Shown: piece by piece, positions 6,482-6,805 of the stretch
Layout: each line of letters opens with the position of its first letter
How positions within the stretch are numbered: position 1 is the first letter of the stretch
NCBI GenBank assembly: GCA_031278665.1
Contig: JAITKC010000191.1
Span: forward strand, 1 to 6,805
Source: Bifidobacteriaceae bacterium
GTDB taxonomy: Bacteria; Actinomycetota; Actinomycetes; Actinomycetales; WQXJ01
Length of the DNA stretch: 6,805 bases
Direction of reading: 5' to 3'
Notes under the pieces: model-generated
What the model was told of the DNA's origin: nothing
Databases searched by the model: none
What the model saw: the letters and a program-made list of their open reading frames with translations, nothing else
Program-made: the position numbers and the translations under genes

Positions 6482-6805
6482 CCCGGACCCAGCCGTCCCG
6501 GACCCAACCCGCCGCGACCCGGCCGGCCCTGACCAAGACCCAGCCGGCCCTGACCAAGACCCGGCCGGCCCCGACCAAGACCCAGCCGGCCCGGCGCCGG
6601 CCGGGCGTCCGATTCGCCGCTGGCCGGGACAATCCGGGTTTGGGCGGCCGCGATCGAGCCTCCGGGCGCGCCCTCGGCCGCCACCGCCAGGGCCGCATCC
6701 TCCGGCAGCGACCGCTTGACCAGCGCCAGAGCAATCGGACCGAGTTCATAGTGCAGCCCGACCGACGTGATCCGGCCAACGCTGGCGGCTGGATCCAGGC
6801 CCGCC
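6478..6805 (-). CDS. ygfZ: YgfZ/GcvT-like folate-binding protein, 5'-truncated
   Basis: Only the last 108 residues are in the window; the frame enters from the right edge and ends at the TGA at 6480-6478. The segment VGRITSVGLHYELGPIALALVKRSLP (visible residues 9-34) matches the C-terminal beta-barrel of YgfZ/IBA57 and GcvT-like proteins, where V-G-x-[VI]-TS...ELGPIALALVKR is characteristic. YgfZ proteins bind folate and help assemble or repair certain [4Fe-4S] enzymes such as the tRNA methylthiotransferase MiaB. The diagnostic KGCYxGQE motif would lie outside the window, so aminomethyltransferase GcvT cannot be fully excluded; the phrase ELGPIALALVKR favours YgfZ. From about visible residue 69 the protein becomes a Gly/Arg/Leu/Pro low-complexity tail of about 40 residues, coded by the 21-base repeats and not a normal part of the family. 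It precedes the DUF2516 gene and dtd on the same strand. Confidence 0.75.
   Translation of the reverse strand, partial: AGLDPAASVGRITSVGLHYELGPIALALVKRSLPEDAALAVAAEGAPGGSIAAAQTRIVPASGESDARPAPGRLGLGRGRPGLGQGRLGLGQGRPGRGGLGPGRLGPG
6516..6593. repeat. 21-base tandem repeat in the ygfZ tail
   Basis: Three 21-base copies start at 6531, 6552 and 6573, each beginning GACCAAGACCC and differing only at two positions; a degenerate 15-base partial copy precedes them from 6516. On the - strand, in frame, they encode seven-residue units of the kind GRLGLGQ or GRPGLGQ. To the left a further 10-base repeat CCCGGACCCA (6482-6491, 6497-6506) has a 15-base period. The substitutions between copies change Leu to Pro. 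Confidence 0.9.

Noticed and set aside
5865..6779. 304-codon - strand open frame across ygfZ, DUF2516 and dtd
   Set aside because: It is out of frame with three recognised genes on the same strand and is Arg/Pro/Gly-rich without motifs.

Overview
The window reads as chromosomal DNA of a high-GC actinobacterium. The evidence is the strong GC bias at third codon positions, the closely Mycobacterium/Corynebacterium-like ClpC, the actinobacterial form of D-aminoacyl-tRNA deacylase, and a DUF2516 membrane protein, a family I know only from Actinobacteria. I cannot place it below that level. I see no insertion sequence, integrase, tRNA, rRNA, CRISPR array or phage gene. This is mostly ordinary core genome, and the unusual signals are in the regulatory and repeat DNA.

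Layout. Bases 1-2664 (+ strand) hold a glycerol catabolic pair: the 3' two-thirds of glpD (glycerol-3-phosphate dehydrogenase, cut by the left edge), overlapping by 4 bases (ATGA) with a complete glpK (glycerol kinase). GlpK makes glycerol-3-phosphate and GlpD oxidises it to dihydroxyacetone phosphate. Convergent to them, on the - strand, is a complete clpC (2733-5249), the Hsp100 unfoldase that feeds the ClpP protease. Its 407-base upstream region (5250-5656) carries a good Shine-Dalgarno, a candidate -10 box, a perfect 12-base palindrome, a candidate ClgR operator and a 15-base tandem array.

Further right on the - strand is a compact cluster read right to left: the 3' end of a ygfZ-like folate-binding gene (cut by the right edge), a small DUF2516 membrane protein gene, and dtd 3 bases after it. 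Upstream of the DUF2516 gene lies a -10 box placed so that transcription would begin on the A of its ATG, suggesting a leaderless mRNA.

The most unusual theme is a set of short GC-rich repeats at gene 3' ends: 30-base units inside the glpD tail, a 30-base-spaced repeat just after the glpK stop, 15-base units after the dtd stop, and 21-base units inside the ygfZ tail. All periods are multiples of three. In the two clear coding cases they build Gly/Ala/Pro/Arg-rich C-terminal tails on otherwise normal enzymes. A perfect 12-bp inverted repeat also sits inside the 3' end of glpK. No new multi-gene system is evident.
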